From contig CM019693.1 of NCBI GenBank assembly GCA_009760885.1, positions 186,001-250,000 of the forward strand: a DNA stretch of 64,000 bases, read 5' to 3'. The first letter of the stretch is position 1. Each line of letters begins with the position of its first letter. The notes under the pieces were generated by a model that worked only from the letters and a program-made list of their open reading frames with translations, did no database searches and was not told the origin of the DNA. Shown here piece by piece: positions 1 to 10,622 of this stretch. The DNA is from Achatina immaculata (lineage: Eukaryota; Mollusca; Gastropoda; Stylommatophora; Achatinidae). The position numbers and the translations under genes are program-made.

Positions 1-218
1 GAAGACTAATCACCCAGTAGAATACGGGTTCAGCTGAGTTACAGCAAATAATATTCCTCATTGGCATATTATATCATTTTATTGGTAATCCTTCCAATGA
101 CCAATCTTCTGAGGTTTACCAGACACTGTAAGCACTAGGATTATTAACATCAGCAAGAACTACCTGCTAGCAAAATCACTCTATGGTACTATGTAACATT
201 AAACAGTCTTTTAATAAG

Positions 219-290
219 CAAATTCAATGGCTGGTGCCACAGCTTGACAGGTGCATGAATTTGGGTGACAATATATGGAACACTTTCTAA
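219..290 (+). mobile_element. Mariner transposase C-terminus, relic (duplicon A copy)
   Basis: The frame reads WLVPQLDRCMNLGDNIWNTF then a stop. This matches the mariner C-terminal pattern (…LVPRYDKCLN..GDYVEK). It is the paralogue of the relic at 40,140-40,620 in duplicon B. Everything N-terminal to it has been lost from A, because the deletion junction lies at about 210. It is non-functional. Confidence 0.6.
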
Positions 291-307
291 TTACGTATGT
301 CAGTAAA

Positions 308-942
308 TTAGTCAGTAATTTGCATGTCCCTTGTGAAAGTTTGCCTCCCTAACAGCACTCCTGTAGGCCTCTCGGTTGTAAGCAAGATGCCCTGCTGCTG
401 ACGCATCCATTTGCAGATCATCAACAATGTTTCACAACCATCTTCGCCTTGATCTTCCTCTTTCTTTTTCCCATTATGTACCCTTCCAAGACGGTCTTCT
501 CTAAATTCTCATGACATTTAATGTGTCCAAAATATTTAAGTTTTCTTTCTTTAATCCTCTTTACTAGCCAGCCTTCTTCAATATTAAGTTCTTGTAGTAT
601 TGATTTATTTGTTCTTTTCTGTGTCCATGATATTTGAAGAACTTTTCTGTAGCATTTACATTCAAAGCCATTTATGTGTTTCTCAGCTGTTTTGTTAAGT
701 GTCCAGGTCTCACAGGCATATGTTGCCATGGGAAAGATGCATGTCCTTAAAAATCTTATTTTTGTAGTTCTGTCTGTTCCTCTCCACAGATTCTTTATTT
801 GTTTTACTTTCTGAAGAGCAATAAATGTCCTTCTTTTTATTTCCCTCATTGTATCTCCATTATTAGTTATATATATATCCAAGATATTTAAAACACTCCA
901 CTTCTTTTAATTTTCCTCATCGATACATATTTCAGCTGCCTT
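308..942 (-). mobile_element. L-A LINE, 5'-truncated 3' end (RT C-terminal domain)
   Basis: The minus strand encodes the C-terminal part of an APE-type LINE reverse-transcriptase protein (421-882, 153 aa). Readable motifs are NNGDTMREIKRRT, ACETWTLNK, then ERKLKYFGHIK and GYIMGKRKRK. The downstream 3' tract ends in the L-A signature found at 15,353, 48,938, 57,790 and 58,330 (the 'gcatgtccctt … ctgatgcatccattt' block). No RT catalytic core is present, so this is a dead 5'-truncated copy. Duplicon B has no insertion at the equivalent place (about 40,610-40,625), so it arrived after the duplication or was lost cleanly from B. Confidence 0.8.
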
Positions 943-1939
943 ATTTAATATTTATGCATGAAACAGATTTTTTTCTGATTTTTTTACTTCTTTGTTTTTT
1001 TCACAAGCCAATCAGAGGTTGTTTTTGGAATAGCCCTTGTATAATTGTTACAAACTTAGGATAAAGAATGCCAGCAAAATCATTTCATCCACTCATGCAT
1101 GTATTGTGGAGTTACAAGATGTAACATTTATGAAGTGACTGTTAGAATAGTGGATGAGTTATGCATCACTTATGTTACTACCTGAGAGTAGTCTGCTCCT
1201 GCTGCAGGGAAAAACCCTTCATTTCTTGTTCATATTTTTCCTATGAGATTAATTTTAAGAAAAAATTTTACAAAAGAGTGAATTACATATGTAAATCAAA
1301 TGAAAGTTAGAAAATGCACATAAAAATTCCCCAAAAAAACAAACAGAATTCACTTACTAGCACCAAGGCCAGTGACATAAGCAAGCAAAAAGCTGAGAAT
1401 AACACACGTCAAGATGGCGTCTACCTTTATGTCAGGAGAATACCGAATACAGTATGTAAATGGAGGGGATTTGGGGGGGGGGGGTCTAAGTTTAACCTAG
1501 AGATGTGGATTGTGATAATCCATCACTACATCTTAGGCACCATTGTCTCTCGCCAGCTCCTGACTCACTGTTTTATGAGTTAAGCTTGCCTACATCTTAG
1601 TTGTCAGAGGCTGGACAAGTCTGTCTGTGATAAACTACTAACCACGTTAAAGTTTTATTTAATCACACCATAACAGACAAACAGGTCCATGAAGTTCAGA
1701 CGGAAATTACTATACAGAATGGAACAACTATTTGAAGTCTGAAGATCATCATAAAAAGTAATCCATTTGAGATAAACTGTTTCATCCCTCTAAAATCCTG
1801 ACATTTTTTCAAGGGAATCATGACCTTCTAAGAATCTGCAAGTTGTTGACTTTCTGTATGTCTTTTGAAAGCTGAACCACCAACTGTGATGTAAAAGTGG
1901 GTCTTGCATCAAATCTTAAAATAACAATTCAAGCTTCTC

Positions 1940-1952
1940 ATTTTTAGACTTT
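1940..1952. repeat. Target-site duplication, left copy (13 bp)
   Basis: The 13-mer atttttagacttt at 1,940-1,952 recurs exactly at 4,141-4,153. The two copies bracket the inverted L-D LINE. Duplicon B carries a single near-identical copy around 43,142-43,155 (atttttagagtttccatg) with no insertion, which confirms the reading. Confidence 0.9.
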
Positions 1953-2890
1953 GAAAGTATAGTATTTTATAGCTTGTTTGTAGTAAGGATATTCCTCTGT
2001 AGTTTTCACAGTTGCTCTTATCATTTTTTTTTTAAATACTAGGATCAGTAAAGATTCTCTCCATTCACTAGGGAGTTTTTCTTCTCTCCATATTTGTTGT
2101 ATTAGTGCACATGTCTGTTAATGTAGATTTAGAACTCCTTCTTTAATCATTTCTGCAGCAATTCCATCTGAACTCATTACTTTGTTGTTTTGTAGAAACA
2201 TGATACTGTAGATGACTTCTTCTAAGTCTGGTTCCTCTGTTTCAGGTTGACAAGTCTGTATTTCTTGTATGATAATGTGGTTATAAGCTCTTCACAGTTT
2301 TTAGTAGTTTTTGAAAATATTCTTTCTGTCTGATAGAGATTTTCCCTTCATTATTTATCATGTGTCCATTACTATCTTTCAAGCTCTGCAAAGGTTGTTT
2401 ATACCCTTGCTTTACTGTTCGTGGTTCTTGATAGAATTCCCCGCTTTTCTTATTTTGATGGAATGTCTGCATCTCACTTACCGTGTCTTCCATATATTGT
2501 CATTTTTGTTGCCGAATAACTTTTTGAGTTTCTTTACACTGTGTGTAGTACTTCTCCTCATCTGTTTTATTGTTCATGTCATTCAGCCATATCTGTCTTG
2601 CTGTTCTTTTCTTTATGACTGCCTCTTTGCAGACTTTATCAAACCAGTTCTTTTTTTTAATTATGGTCTTGACTCTCAGGTATTCTTCCACTGTGTTCTT
2701 TAAAACGGTTTTTATATCTTCCCATCCATCATCAATGTTTTTATTTTCTTCATTCCCTCTTGTGTTTATCTTACGGTTTAGCTCTTTTCTGGATTTATCT
2801 TTACTGTCTTCTCTTTTCAAAGCATTTCTATTTTTTACTGAGCTTTTATTTAATTTACTATAAAAAGTTTTCTTCAGTCTGAATTTTCAT
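1953..2890 (-). mobile_element. L-D LINE, inverted 5' segment (linker plus RT N-terminus)
   Basis: On the minus strand this reads, from 2,880 down to 1,953, the region between endonuclease and RT: 2,500-2,820 with KKNWFDKVCKEAV, then 2,281-2,493 with HMINNEGKISIRQKEY. The start of the RT domain follows (IQQIWREEKLPSEWRESLL, then YRGISLLQTSYKIL) with scattered stops and frameshifts. Its 3' end breaks exactly where the plus-strand segment at 2,891 takes over. The piece is therefore the inverted upstream half of the same insertion, not a second element. Confidence 0.82.
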
Positions 2891-4140
2891 TTAGCTCCAA
2901 CAAGATTACAGTCATACAGTGAGAACATACTGGGAGACTATCAAGCAGGTTTTAGGAAGCAACCATAGACCAAATACATATTTTATCTATATCAAATAGC
3001 AGAAAAATACTGGGAATATGGAAAAGAATTACATAATATCTTCATTGACTTCAATAAAGCCTATGACAGCATAGATAGGAGCAGTTTATGGAAAATTGTG
3101 AAAGAATTTGAGATACCTAATAAATTAATCAATTTTACCTGAATATGTATGGAGGATACACAAAATATAGTAATATATAAAGGAAGAAAGTCAGAACCCT
3201 TCTATATAAGAACTGGTTTAAAACAAGGTGACACATTATCTCCATTACTATTCAACCTAGTACTAGAAAAGGTAATCAGAAAAGTGAAAGAAGAAAGCGG
3301 TACAGAAGAACAAGCTAAAATACTAGGATACGCTGATGACATTGACCTGGTGGGGGAAACTATGCAAGAAGTCATCATTACCTGCATTCACCCAAGAAAT
3401 GTGGCACTAAAAGTGGGCTTGACCATTAACCAAGATAAGACAGAGTATATGAAGATATCAAGAGACCAGAGGTAGAATGATCCAGATTATATAAATGTTG
3501 GAAATATGATTATTAGGAAAGCAGAAACATACAAATATATAGGCACGACCTTCAACAGAACCAGTATAGTAAACGAGGAAATTAAAAGCAGAATACAGAC
3601 AGGGAATAAAATATACTTTGCCTTGCAACACATGTTAAAATCCAAATTCCTGTCCCAAAAACATCAAAATAACAATCTACAAAACTATAATAAGACCAGC
3701 TGTCACATATGGATCAGAAAAGTGGAGTACAACAAAGAAAGATGAACAACAATTGCAGATCTTTGAGAACAAGATCTTTAAGAGAATCTTTGGGCCCATA
3801 AAGGATACCAGCAGTGGAGATTGGAAAGCTAAAAAAACTGAGCAGGTTATTTAAATCCCAACGAATTATAAATGTCTTGAAACTGAGCAGTCTACGCTGG
3901 CTGGGGCATGTAGAAAGAATGGAGGAGAACAGACAAATGAAAATGATGTATGTACAAGAGATATGGGAAACAAAGCCAAGAGGTAGACCAAGACAAAGAT
4001 GGAAAGACAACATAGAAGAGGATATAAAAGAAACTGGTGTCACCAACTGGGAAAGAGAAAATTAGGAATAGAGAGGAGTGGAGGTGAACTTTATCTGTGG
4101 CAATGAACCTTAATGGCTTGGAAAGCTGAAGAAGAAGAAG
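2891..4140 (+). mobile_element. L-D LINE, 3' segment (RT core to 3' tail)
   Basis: The plus strand continues the RT where the inverted part stops: LQSYSENI, GDYQAGFRK, FIDFNKAYDSIDRSSLW, LKQGDTLSPLLFNL and the catalytic motif YADDIDL (3,149-3,475). Next comes the thumb region (3,506-3,745), then the C-terminal RWLGHVERMEENRQ and KPRGRPRQRWKDNIE (3,814-4,065). The tail is (gaa)n at 4,128-4,140, followed directly by the right 13-bp TSD (4,141-4,153). The reading frame is broken by stops at about 2,968, 3,138 and 3,475, so it is inactive. The active-site motif itself survives. Confidence 0.87.
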
Positions 4141-4318
4141 ATTTTTAGACTTTCCATGTTCCTCATTAAAGCAAAGTCTGGGTTCTGGAAAAACAGAGAA
4201 TATTACTACCACTTCCTATCCCCATTCTCTTCATAAATCTCAGTTATACACTATAAAATATTATATTCACCCTTGATTATACTTCACTTTTCTGTTGATA
4301 CATATGTAGTGTACATAC

Positions 4319-4460
4319 CATTAAAGAAGCTATAAGTGGTGACAGAGAAGAATTGGAATTAACAAAGCTCACAGACAAGAAGAGACTGATACTACACAGG
4401 GGCAATCATCATCACTGTGTCACAAAACTCTCTGCAGTACCATTGCTTTAGAGCCACCAG
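4319..4460 (-). pseudogene. TMEM97: TMEM97-like exon 2, pseudogene copy in duplicon A
   Basis: The minus-strand exon is bounded by a good acceptor (ttctttcag, 4,467-4,461) and donor (gtatgt). It reads LVALKQWYCREFCDTVMMIA then PV-stop-YQSLLVCEL. This is the paralogue of the exon at 43,266-43,406 and resembles the WY..EF.DP…CEL.FQ.PFF segment of sigma-2 receptor/TMEM97 proteins. At least two in-frame stop codons (tag after PV, taa after CELC) kill it. Its length of 142 nt keeps the phase expected for splicing to a last exon, which A no longer has. It is a dead duplicate. Confidence 0.72.
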
Positions 4461-4959
4461 CTGAAAGAACAGGTGAGGCTGCAATTAGTTAATTTTTAGA
4501 GAAGCACAAAATAATCTTTACAAAATATATTATAAATGAGCATATTTTGTTGTTCTGAACAGTGTAAGACAGTCTTGCTTATTTTTCTACCCAGTGATCA
4601 GAGAGGTAATTATGAAGAGGTAGGCAAGGCATGTGTACTGAGTGCCCCATTTTTTACAGCTAAATGTGGGGAAAAAATGCACTTCTTTATGTAAATTGAA
4701 CTTTTTTTGCATTTCAGTATTTCAAGAGGGACATTATTTTCATTTCCACTAGATGTCATCATCTCCACTTACATCTAAAATGATGGTGGTAATAACAGAT
4801 GACAACGCTAAGTGATGGTTATGACTTCCTTTTATTTCCAACGCTGCATGGAGTAAGATGGGATTTATGTGCCAAATCTTCAAGTTTGATTTACGTGATT
4901 TTCTATTGTCCAATTCTGACTAAAAACTGAAGCTTTTCTACTGTCCACCATTTACTCAT

Positions 4960-5560
4960 TTGAAAGGATGTTGCACTTTGGTATGTTCATTCTTTTTTGT
5001 TATAAAAACAGTTTCTGTCTTCTTGCTGTTTAGTTCTAGACCTCTTTTATGGCTGTCTTCAAAAATCTTGTTGACAAATGTCTTCAGATTGCTTTCACCT
5101 TTGTTATTAGAACCGTGTCATCCACATATCTCAGGTTACTGATATTATGCTCTTCTACTTTAATTCAATTCAAATTTTTAATGATATTTTCACTGTATAA
5201 TGAGAGTAGATCAGATGCCAGAACACAACCTTGTTTTGTGCCCCGTTTTATATCCTGATACTGGCCTATGTCATCGTTCACTTTTATTGTTGCTTTGTGC
5301 TTCCAGTACATATTCTTCAAAATTCTCATATCTCTACCATCTATATTGTTCCTCCAGAATCTGTACCATATTTTCATATCTAATTCTATCATAAGTTTTT
5401 GTGTAATCTATAAAACACAAGTATAAATCTTTGTTTACCTTCAGAGATCATTCAGTAGTAATAGTCCTTTGTATAAAAATTGCATTTCTTATGCTTTTTC
5501 CTGCAACAAAATCACAATACTCTCTGTGATTTCAGGTTTTATCGTATTTCATATTTTCAA
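4960..5560 (-). mobile_element. L-C-type LINE RT fragment
   Basis: The minus strand encodes part of an RT domain. It begins with LCFIDYTKTYDRIRYENM, goes through KNMYWKHKATIKV and KRGTKQGCVLASDLLSLYSE (5,165-5,392), and then the catalytic motif RYVDDTVLIT. The C-terminal end shows LNSKKTETV near 4,985. Both ends are truncated and internal frameshifts are present. It resembles the RT of the longer L-C copies at 22,367-23,338 and 31,257-31,843 but is clearly divergent. Confidence 0.78.
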
Positions 5561-5693
5561 GTTAATTAACGATTCTTAACAGAATTTTTGTGATATGACT
5601 CATTTATTGATTGTACAGTGTTGGTCACATTTTGTTGTTGCAGCTTTCTTTGCAGTTCAGTGAAAACTGATTTGAACAGATCTGGTGATACAT

Positions 5694-5880
5694 GCCCTGT
5701 GTCATAGTGGTACATGTCCTGTGTCATAGTGGTACATGTCCTGTGTCCTAGTGGTACATGTCCTGTGTCATAGTGGTACATGTCCTGTGTCATAGTGGTA
5801 CATGTCCTGTGTCCTAGTGGTACATGTCCTGTGTCATAGTGGTACATGTCCTGTGTCCTAGTGGTACATATCGTGTGTCA
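5694..5880. repeat. 22-bp minisatellite, about 8 units, with A-A-B order
   Basis: Units of the form tggtacatgtcctgtgtcat (22-bp period) follow one another. Two variants alternate: one has 'cata' and the other 'ccta' before gtggta. The order reads cata, cata, ccta, cata, cata, ccta, cata, ccta, so a 66-bp trimer is the likely duplicating unit. Because 66 is a multiple of 3, the array keeps a spurious minus-strand reading frame open. I do not annotate that frame. Confidence 0.92.
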
Positions 5881-6185
5881 TAAATCATATTTAGGAGGCT
5901 TGTTACTGTTTTTCTTTGCTACTCTCTGCCCGTGGCATGATCATTTCTCTTGTGACGTTGTCAAGTATGGCCCCTTCCTTGCCTGCATTTGTCTGAGGGT
6001 ATTGCTTACTTTCATTCCCAGTATTTGCGGTCTTTCATTATTCATGTTTACATTGAACTGGCCACTTTAAGAAAGGTTAGTTTTTAGAGTAATATAATGA
6101 GATTGAAAAACAGTCTCATAATGGCAAAGAATTTCGTAAAAAGATAAAAGAACTTTGTGGGAAAAGAAGAAGCAATGCAAGAGGC
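5881..6185. other. No gene recognised
   Basis: This stretch separates the minisatellite from the next LINE. I see no convincing reading frame, repeat or RNA gene in it. Confidence 0.5.
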
Positions 6186-6196
6186 TGTTTCAAAAT

Positions 6197-7285
6197 CTTA
6201 TCTTATATCTTATATCCTTCCCATGCCGTTAAACGTCACATAGGCTCGCAAAGTAGTTCGCCAGTTTTTCCTGTCTTCAGCGAGTCTTTCAACCTCATCA
6301 AGGGACTTTATGCTTGTTAATTTGGCCTCTCTTAACAATGTCCTCTTCAGAGTTTCACGTGGTCTGCCTCTTTTTCTTTGGCCTGTTGTGTTCCACTTGA
6401 TAGCTTGTTTTGGGATTCTCTGATCATTTCTTCTCATCAAGTGACAACATATGTCCATCTCCTTTTCCTGATCATCCATGAGACTGGTTGTTGTTCAGTC
6501 ATCTGTCTTATCTCTGCATTGTTCTTGAATTTGTTCCACTTGATGAGGAGTATTTTCCTAAGGCATTTGTTTTCAAAAGAGTCTAATTTCTTTTCTATTT
6601 CTTTAGTTGTTTTCCAGCTTTCGCATGCATAAATGAGGGTGGATATTACATTTGAATTGAATAGTCTTAACTTGGTTTTTGTGCTTATAACTTTTGAATT
6701 CCATATGTTCTCAAGATTCTTGAAGATTGATGCTGCTTTTGCAATTCTGATTCTAACTTCCTTTCTAGTGTCACCATCCTGGTCTATGTAGCTGCCAAGG
6801 TATGCAAATTGATTGACTTCTTCAATATCTATCCCTTCTATGTGTATTTTTCCATTTTGATTGAGAGGAATTTTCATTATTTTTGTTTTGTCCTTGTTAA
6901 TTTCAAGTCCTATTTTGCTAGCCAGTGAAGACAGGCTATCTGTTTTTTCTTGCATGGAATTCACATTATTACTGATAAGAGTTATGTCATCAGCAAAATC
7001 AAGGTCTTCTAGTTGGGTCCCATGTACCCAGTCAATACCTGTGTTACCTGTGCAGCATTTTTTCATTATGAAATCTATTGTTATCCCAAAAAGTAAAGGA
7101 GACAGTATACATCCTTGTTTAACACCTGTTTCAATCTGGAACCATTCACTCATCCCTTCTTCTTTCTTGACTGCACAAACATATCCATTGTATAAGTCCT
7201 TAATGATGTTGACAATTTTAGATGGTATTCCATATAGACATAAAATTCTCCATAATGAATCTCTGTGTATGCTATCAAATGCCTT
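6197..7285 (-). mobile_element. L-B LINE, 5'-truncated, with 11-bp TSD
   Basis: The minus strand carries a long open RT frame (6,437-7,369). Element-derived residues start at KAFDSIHRDSLW, followed by GVKQGCILSPLLFGI, the catalytic motif FADDITL, then LGSYIDQDGDTRKEVRIRI and ACESWKTTKEI. A one-frame shift leads to the C-terminal RKRRWTYV…RRNDQRIPKQA and KRGRPRETLKRTLL (6,210-6,479). The tail is (ataagat)n. The 11-mer tgtttcaaaat occurs at 6,186-6,196 and at 7,286-7,296 as a target-site duplication. The first roughly 28 residues of the long frame are therefore host flank, not element. The RT palm is largely preserved, but the endonuclease and 5' half are missing. Confidence 0.9.
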
Positions 7286-7299
7286 TGTTTCAAAATAAA

Positions 7300-7740
7300 G
7301 GATGTTAAAGTTACTATGGAAAAAGAGGAAATCGTGGAGAGATTGTGAAAGCACATGATAGACCTGCATAATGACTTCAAGATCTGATTACATTTTCACC
7401 TGCAGCAATGTTTTACACTTTTGTGACATGCAAATACACACAAGGTTTTAAATCAGGACTACTGTAGTTAAACTGTCGTCATTCATTACGCGCTTAGAAT
7501 AATAAAACGCTGGAGGTCATGCATCTCCAGATATCAGTCCTTGATATTTCCCATCAGCTCACTACGTGACCTTTTATTGTGCGATTGCGTTAGATTTTTG
7601 TCTTGATTTTCTGTCTTCGCTTGCCTCTCTACTAACTGTAAACTACAGAAAACAAAGCTATACGCTTCTTCAAAAGCCTGAGGTGTGTTTGGGTTTAATA
7701 TAAGATCTCCTGAAGAGATCACTAAGATGTAATGGCATAT
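7300..7740. other. No gene recognised
   Basis: The region between the L-B insertion and the RLE-type fragment shows only short frames without recognisable motifs. Confidence 0.45.
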
Positions 7741-8305
7741 GGAAAATGGCACCTCTAAGACTCAGTTTCACCATCAGAACTGCTTATGACCTTCTGCCCA
7801 GGCTTAAACCTACACAAATAGGGTGTATGAGAAGACCCAACGTGCCCTCTCTGCAACGAATGGCACTCCCTGTCACATTCCTTACCATCACTGCTAGATG
7901 GTGCAAACGATTGGGATGGAGTACCTACCAGGAAGAAAAGAGTACACAACTGCCATGAAGAACACAGGAATGCTACCTGACATTGTAGTGTCCTCCACAG
8001 CAAAACAAAAACTAATTATGATCGAACTTATTGTTCCACATGAAACAAAAATAGAGGAGCAGCATATGTTCAAGAGTGAGAAGTACAACGATCTGGCCAA
8101 GCAACTATGGCAAATGGCAGGACTCAATGCAAAGGTAGTAGTTGTAGAAGTGGCAATGAGAGGATTCGTATCAATACCGACATACAGCCTATGTAAACGA
8201 TTGGACACACAAGGGCAAGCAGTAGCATGGGCATTGAAAAACCATTCTAGGTCTCACGCTAACTGTGCAGAAAGCAGAATAAGTATTGAGAACTTAACAT
8301 AATTT
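7740..8305 (+). mobile_element. Retroelement C-terminal module (PD…E-type), probable RLE-class LINE fragment
   Basis: Two overlapping plus-strand frames resemble the end of retroelement polyproteins common in cnidarian and molluscan genomes. The first (7,746-7,958) has LSFTIRTAYDLLP and then, out of frame, a degenerate Cys/His-containing stretch. The second (7,898-8,302) has LPDIVVSSTAKQKLIMIELI then VPHETKIEEQHMFKSEKYND. The PD … E-L-x-V-P spacing is what one expects of a restriction-like endonuclease fold, but the fold assignment is inference. No RT domain lies upstream, so this is a 5'-truncated relic. Confidence 0.5.
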
Positions 8306-8319
8306 CAATTGCCATATCT

Positions 8320-8545
8320 AATACCAGGCCACCGTGGCAGAGTGATGTAGACACACTCCAAGGTGAAGTGCCACTTGGAAGACCATGGTTCAGTCCCGAG
8401 ACGGGACAAAAAAAAAAAAAAACTTAGAGCCCTCTGGAAGTGATGACCCAGGGAGAGAGGGGGTCTACACCCTTAGAGTGCCAGGAGTTTAACTGGGCTG
8501 AGACAGTGAGAGAGATGGAGGGAGAGGGAGAGAGAGAATGAATGA
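8320..8545 (+). mobile_element. tRNA-derived SINE candidate
   Basis: A box-A-like stretch (gtggcagagtgatg, near 8,335) is followed about 45 bp later by a box-B-like ggttcagtcccgag (8,388-8,401). An A-run and a (gagagag…gaatgaatgaat) tail come next. This layout fits a tRNA-related Pol III SINE. I cannot assign the parental tRNA. Confidence 0.5.
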
Positions 8546-8616
8546 ATGAATATCCCTATTTTTTAAAGGGTAAAGAATTGTTGATAATCAGCATATGGAT
8601 ACATCAGCAACAGAGC

Positions 8617-8957
8617 ATGAGGGTGGATATTACATTTGAATTGAATAGTCTTAACTTGGTTTTTGTGCTTATAACTTTTGAATTCCATATGTTCTCAAGA
8701 TTCTTGAAGATTGATGCTGCTTTTGCAATTCTGATTCTAACTTCTAGTGTCACCATCTCTGATCATTTCTTCTCATCAAGTGACCAACATATGTCCATCT
8801 CCTTTTCCTGATCATCCACGAGACTGGTTGTTGTTCAGTCATCTGTCTTATCTCTGCATTGTTCTTGAATTTGTTCCACTTGATGCCGAGTATTTTCCTT
8901 AGGCATTTGTTTTCAAAAGAGTCTAATTTCTTTTCTATTTCTTTAGTTGTTTTCCAG
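8617..8957 (-). mobile_element. L-B LINE fragment, circularly permuted
   Basis: Two pieces of the L-B RT 3' half are joined in the wrong order. 8,617-8,757 corresponds to 6,631-6,775 of the reference copy, and 8,758-8,957 corresponds to 6,418-6,617, both in the same orientation. In an ordinary copy the second piece precedes the first with only a few bases between them. The junction is 'gtcaccatc/tctgatc' at 8,757. The minus-strand frame at 8,750-9,022 is a shadow of the second piece (WKTTKEIEKKLDSFENKCLR, RKRRWTYVGHLMRRN). Confidence 0.8.
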
Positions 8958-9004
8958 CTGTTAGGAAGGCAAAATTCCGCAAGGAACATGCAAATGACTG
9001 ACTG
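8958..9004 (+). mobile_element. L-A LINE 3' terminus (very short)
   Basis: The terminal L-A block (gctgttaggaaggcaaaatt … acatgcaaatg) is followed by (actg)n. Only about 50 bp is retained. It abuts the 3' end of an oppositely oriented CR1-like element, giving a tail-to-tail junction. Confidence 0.75.
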
Positions 9005-10115
9005 ACTGAAAGAATTGGACACGCAGACTTCTATTACATTCTGCCCTTCATCACTCCATCTCTCACTCGATTTAATACAAATATACCAATTACATGAGGA
9101 AAAAATAAATTAAAAGAGTGTGAAAAAACAAATCAAACGAGTTAAAATTAAACTATTACATTCATAGTATTAGTTATATTAGTACCTAATAAACTAGCGC
9201 CCTCACGCACGCATGCACACACGCAAGCATATACATAATCAAATATACATTTCACTAGAGTTCTTCTTACATATATTCTTTAACATTCATTAAAATAATT
9301 TCTAACAAGATCTAACAAGTTACTTTTAGAACTGTGTCCTTTTAGAATGTAATGGCTGGCTAGCCATGGGTTGAGAGACTACTGATTATTCTATTGAAGC
9401 TTACAGTCACAAGCAAGTAAATATTGAAAAAGGTTTGAGTTAAAGGATAAGTGTTACTAATGGATTTTAAATGGTAAGGGAGGGTATCCCAGAGCTGTAC
9501 TGCAGAATATGCAAGGTTTTTCTTGTACAGATCAACCCTGAGTTTAGCCTGTAAGTTATAATTAAATGACTTTTTTAAACGTTGGCTATGATTAATGTTG
9601 TACGTAAACAGTGACCACAAGTAAGGCGGAGCATTGTGCGACAGAATTCTGTGAACAAACTTAACTTTGTTAAAAATGACTCTGTATTTGAGGGATAGAA
9701 TTTGGAGTTGCTTTTGCTGATCTACAGTCTGTACTGGGTGTTTGCCACAAACCAGATTTACAGTTCGTTTGTAACGTGTGGAGCCTTTTTTGTGTTTGAG
9801 ACTGAGCAGCCATCCCAGAATATGGAACAGTAATCTAAATGTGTTTGTATGTGTGATATGTAGTATATCTTTCTCGTGTTGTGGTCGATAAAGTGTTTAA
9901 TTTTGGCTAGTTGGTAAACTTTCTGTGCTATCAAGTTTGTTAGGCTATGTACATGAGAATTCAAAGTTAAATGTTGATCTATGTTGACTCCTAGAGTTTT
10001 ATGTTCACGAACGTTTTCTACTACCATAGTCCCAGCACAAAGCTGTAGTGAAGTTTTTGTTGCATGCTGTAGTTTCTGTCTTGTAGTGATAAGCATGGAT
10101 TTTGTTTTATTGTGT
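9005..10115 (-). mobile_element. CR1-like LINE, 5'-truncated 3' half
   Basis: Minus-strand frames at 9,758-10,096 and 9,360-9,620 form the RT C-terminal region. Readable motifs are EHKTLGVNIDQHLTLNSHV, HTRKIYYISHIQTHLDYCSI, then KKNLAYSAVQLWDTLPYHLK. This 'LGV..D..LT' plus 'Y.…W..LP..LK' organisation is typical of CR1/L2-type LINEs, as opposed to the RW.GH/GRP C-terminus of the other families here. The 3' UTR (9,005-9,360) is AT-rich and shares its end with the copy at 10,205. The element is dead because of truncation and a frame break at about 9,700. Confidence 0.72.
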
Positions 10116-10204
10116 TTATTAACATATTATTATTATTACTCCCATCAAACTGTTCATACGATTTTGGAGCGCTGTCTGTAGGTTACTGATGCCAGAGAGA
10201 GAGA

Positions 10205-10577
10205 GAATACTGATTGATTGATTGATTGATTGATCTTTATTTCAAACGGGTTAAGAATTGGGCATGCAGGCCCGTCTAACATTCTGCCCTTTATCATACA
10301 ACTTTCACTCTGTTCTAGATATTCTACAAATATTCTGCTCATATAATAAACATAATTAACAATAAAGTAACTACATACACATACAAATGACTGACTACAT
10401 ACACATACAAATGACTATCTATCAAATAAAAATTTCAGTACTATTCAGAATAAACAATTAACTGAATTCGTTGTCTGTAACAGCTGTCTAAAATAACTTT
10501 TTAAGTTTTATGATTCATGGAGGCATGTGGTCGACATCAAATAGATATTGGAAAAGTTTGTAGTTGTAGGAAAGAGT

Positions 10578-10622
<45 letters not shown>

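Larger units (their letters stand above)
1..4745. repeat. Segmental duplicon A (paralogue of 36,702-44,445)
   Basis: Stretches 82-210, 210-300, 950-1,340, 1,430-1,940, 4,141-4,490 and 4,500-4,740 align in the same order and orientation with 36,702-36,840, 40,510-40,610, 40,630-40,990, 42,615-43,130, 43,142-43,435 and 43,460-44,440. Relative to B, A lacks 36,840-40,510 (which carries most of a mariner relic and an L-B LINE) and 41,120-42,610 (which carries the last TMEM97-like exon). A has its own LINE insertions at 308-942 and 1,953-4,140 that B lacks. Outside these insertions and one exon relic I see no coding sequence in A. The alignment was made by eye, so percent identity is not given. 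Confidence 0.88.

Noticed and set aside
5566..5847. Minus-strand frame with HYDTGHVPLGHR repeats
   Set aside because: Product of the 22-bp minisatellite; no start context or partner exons.
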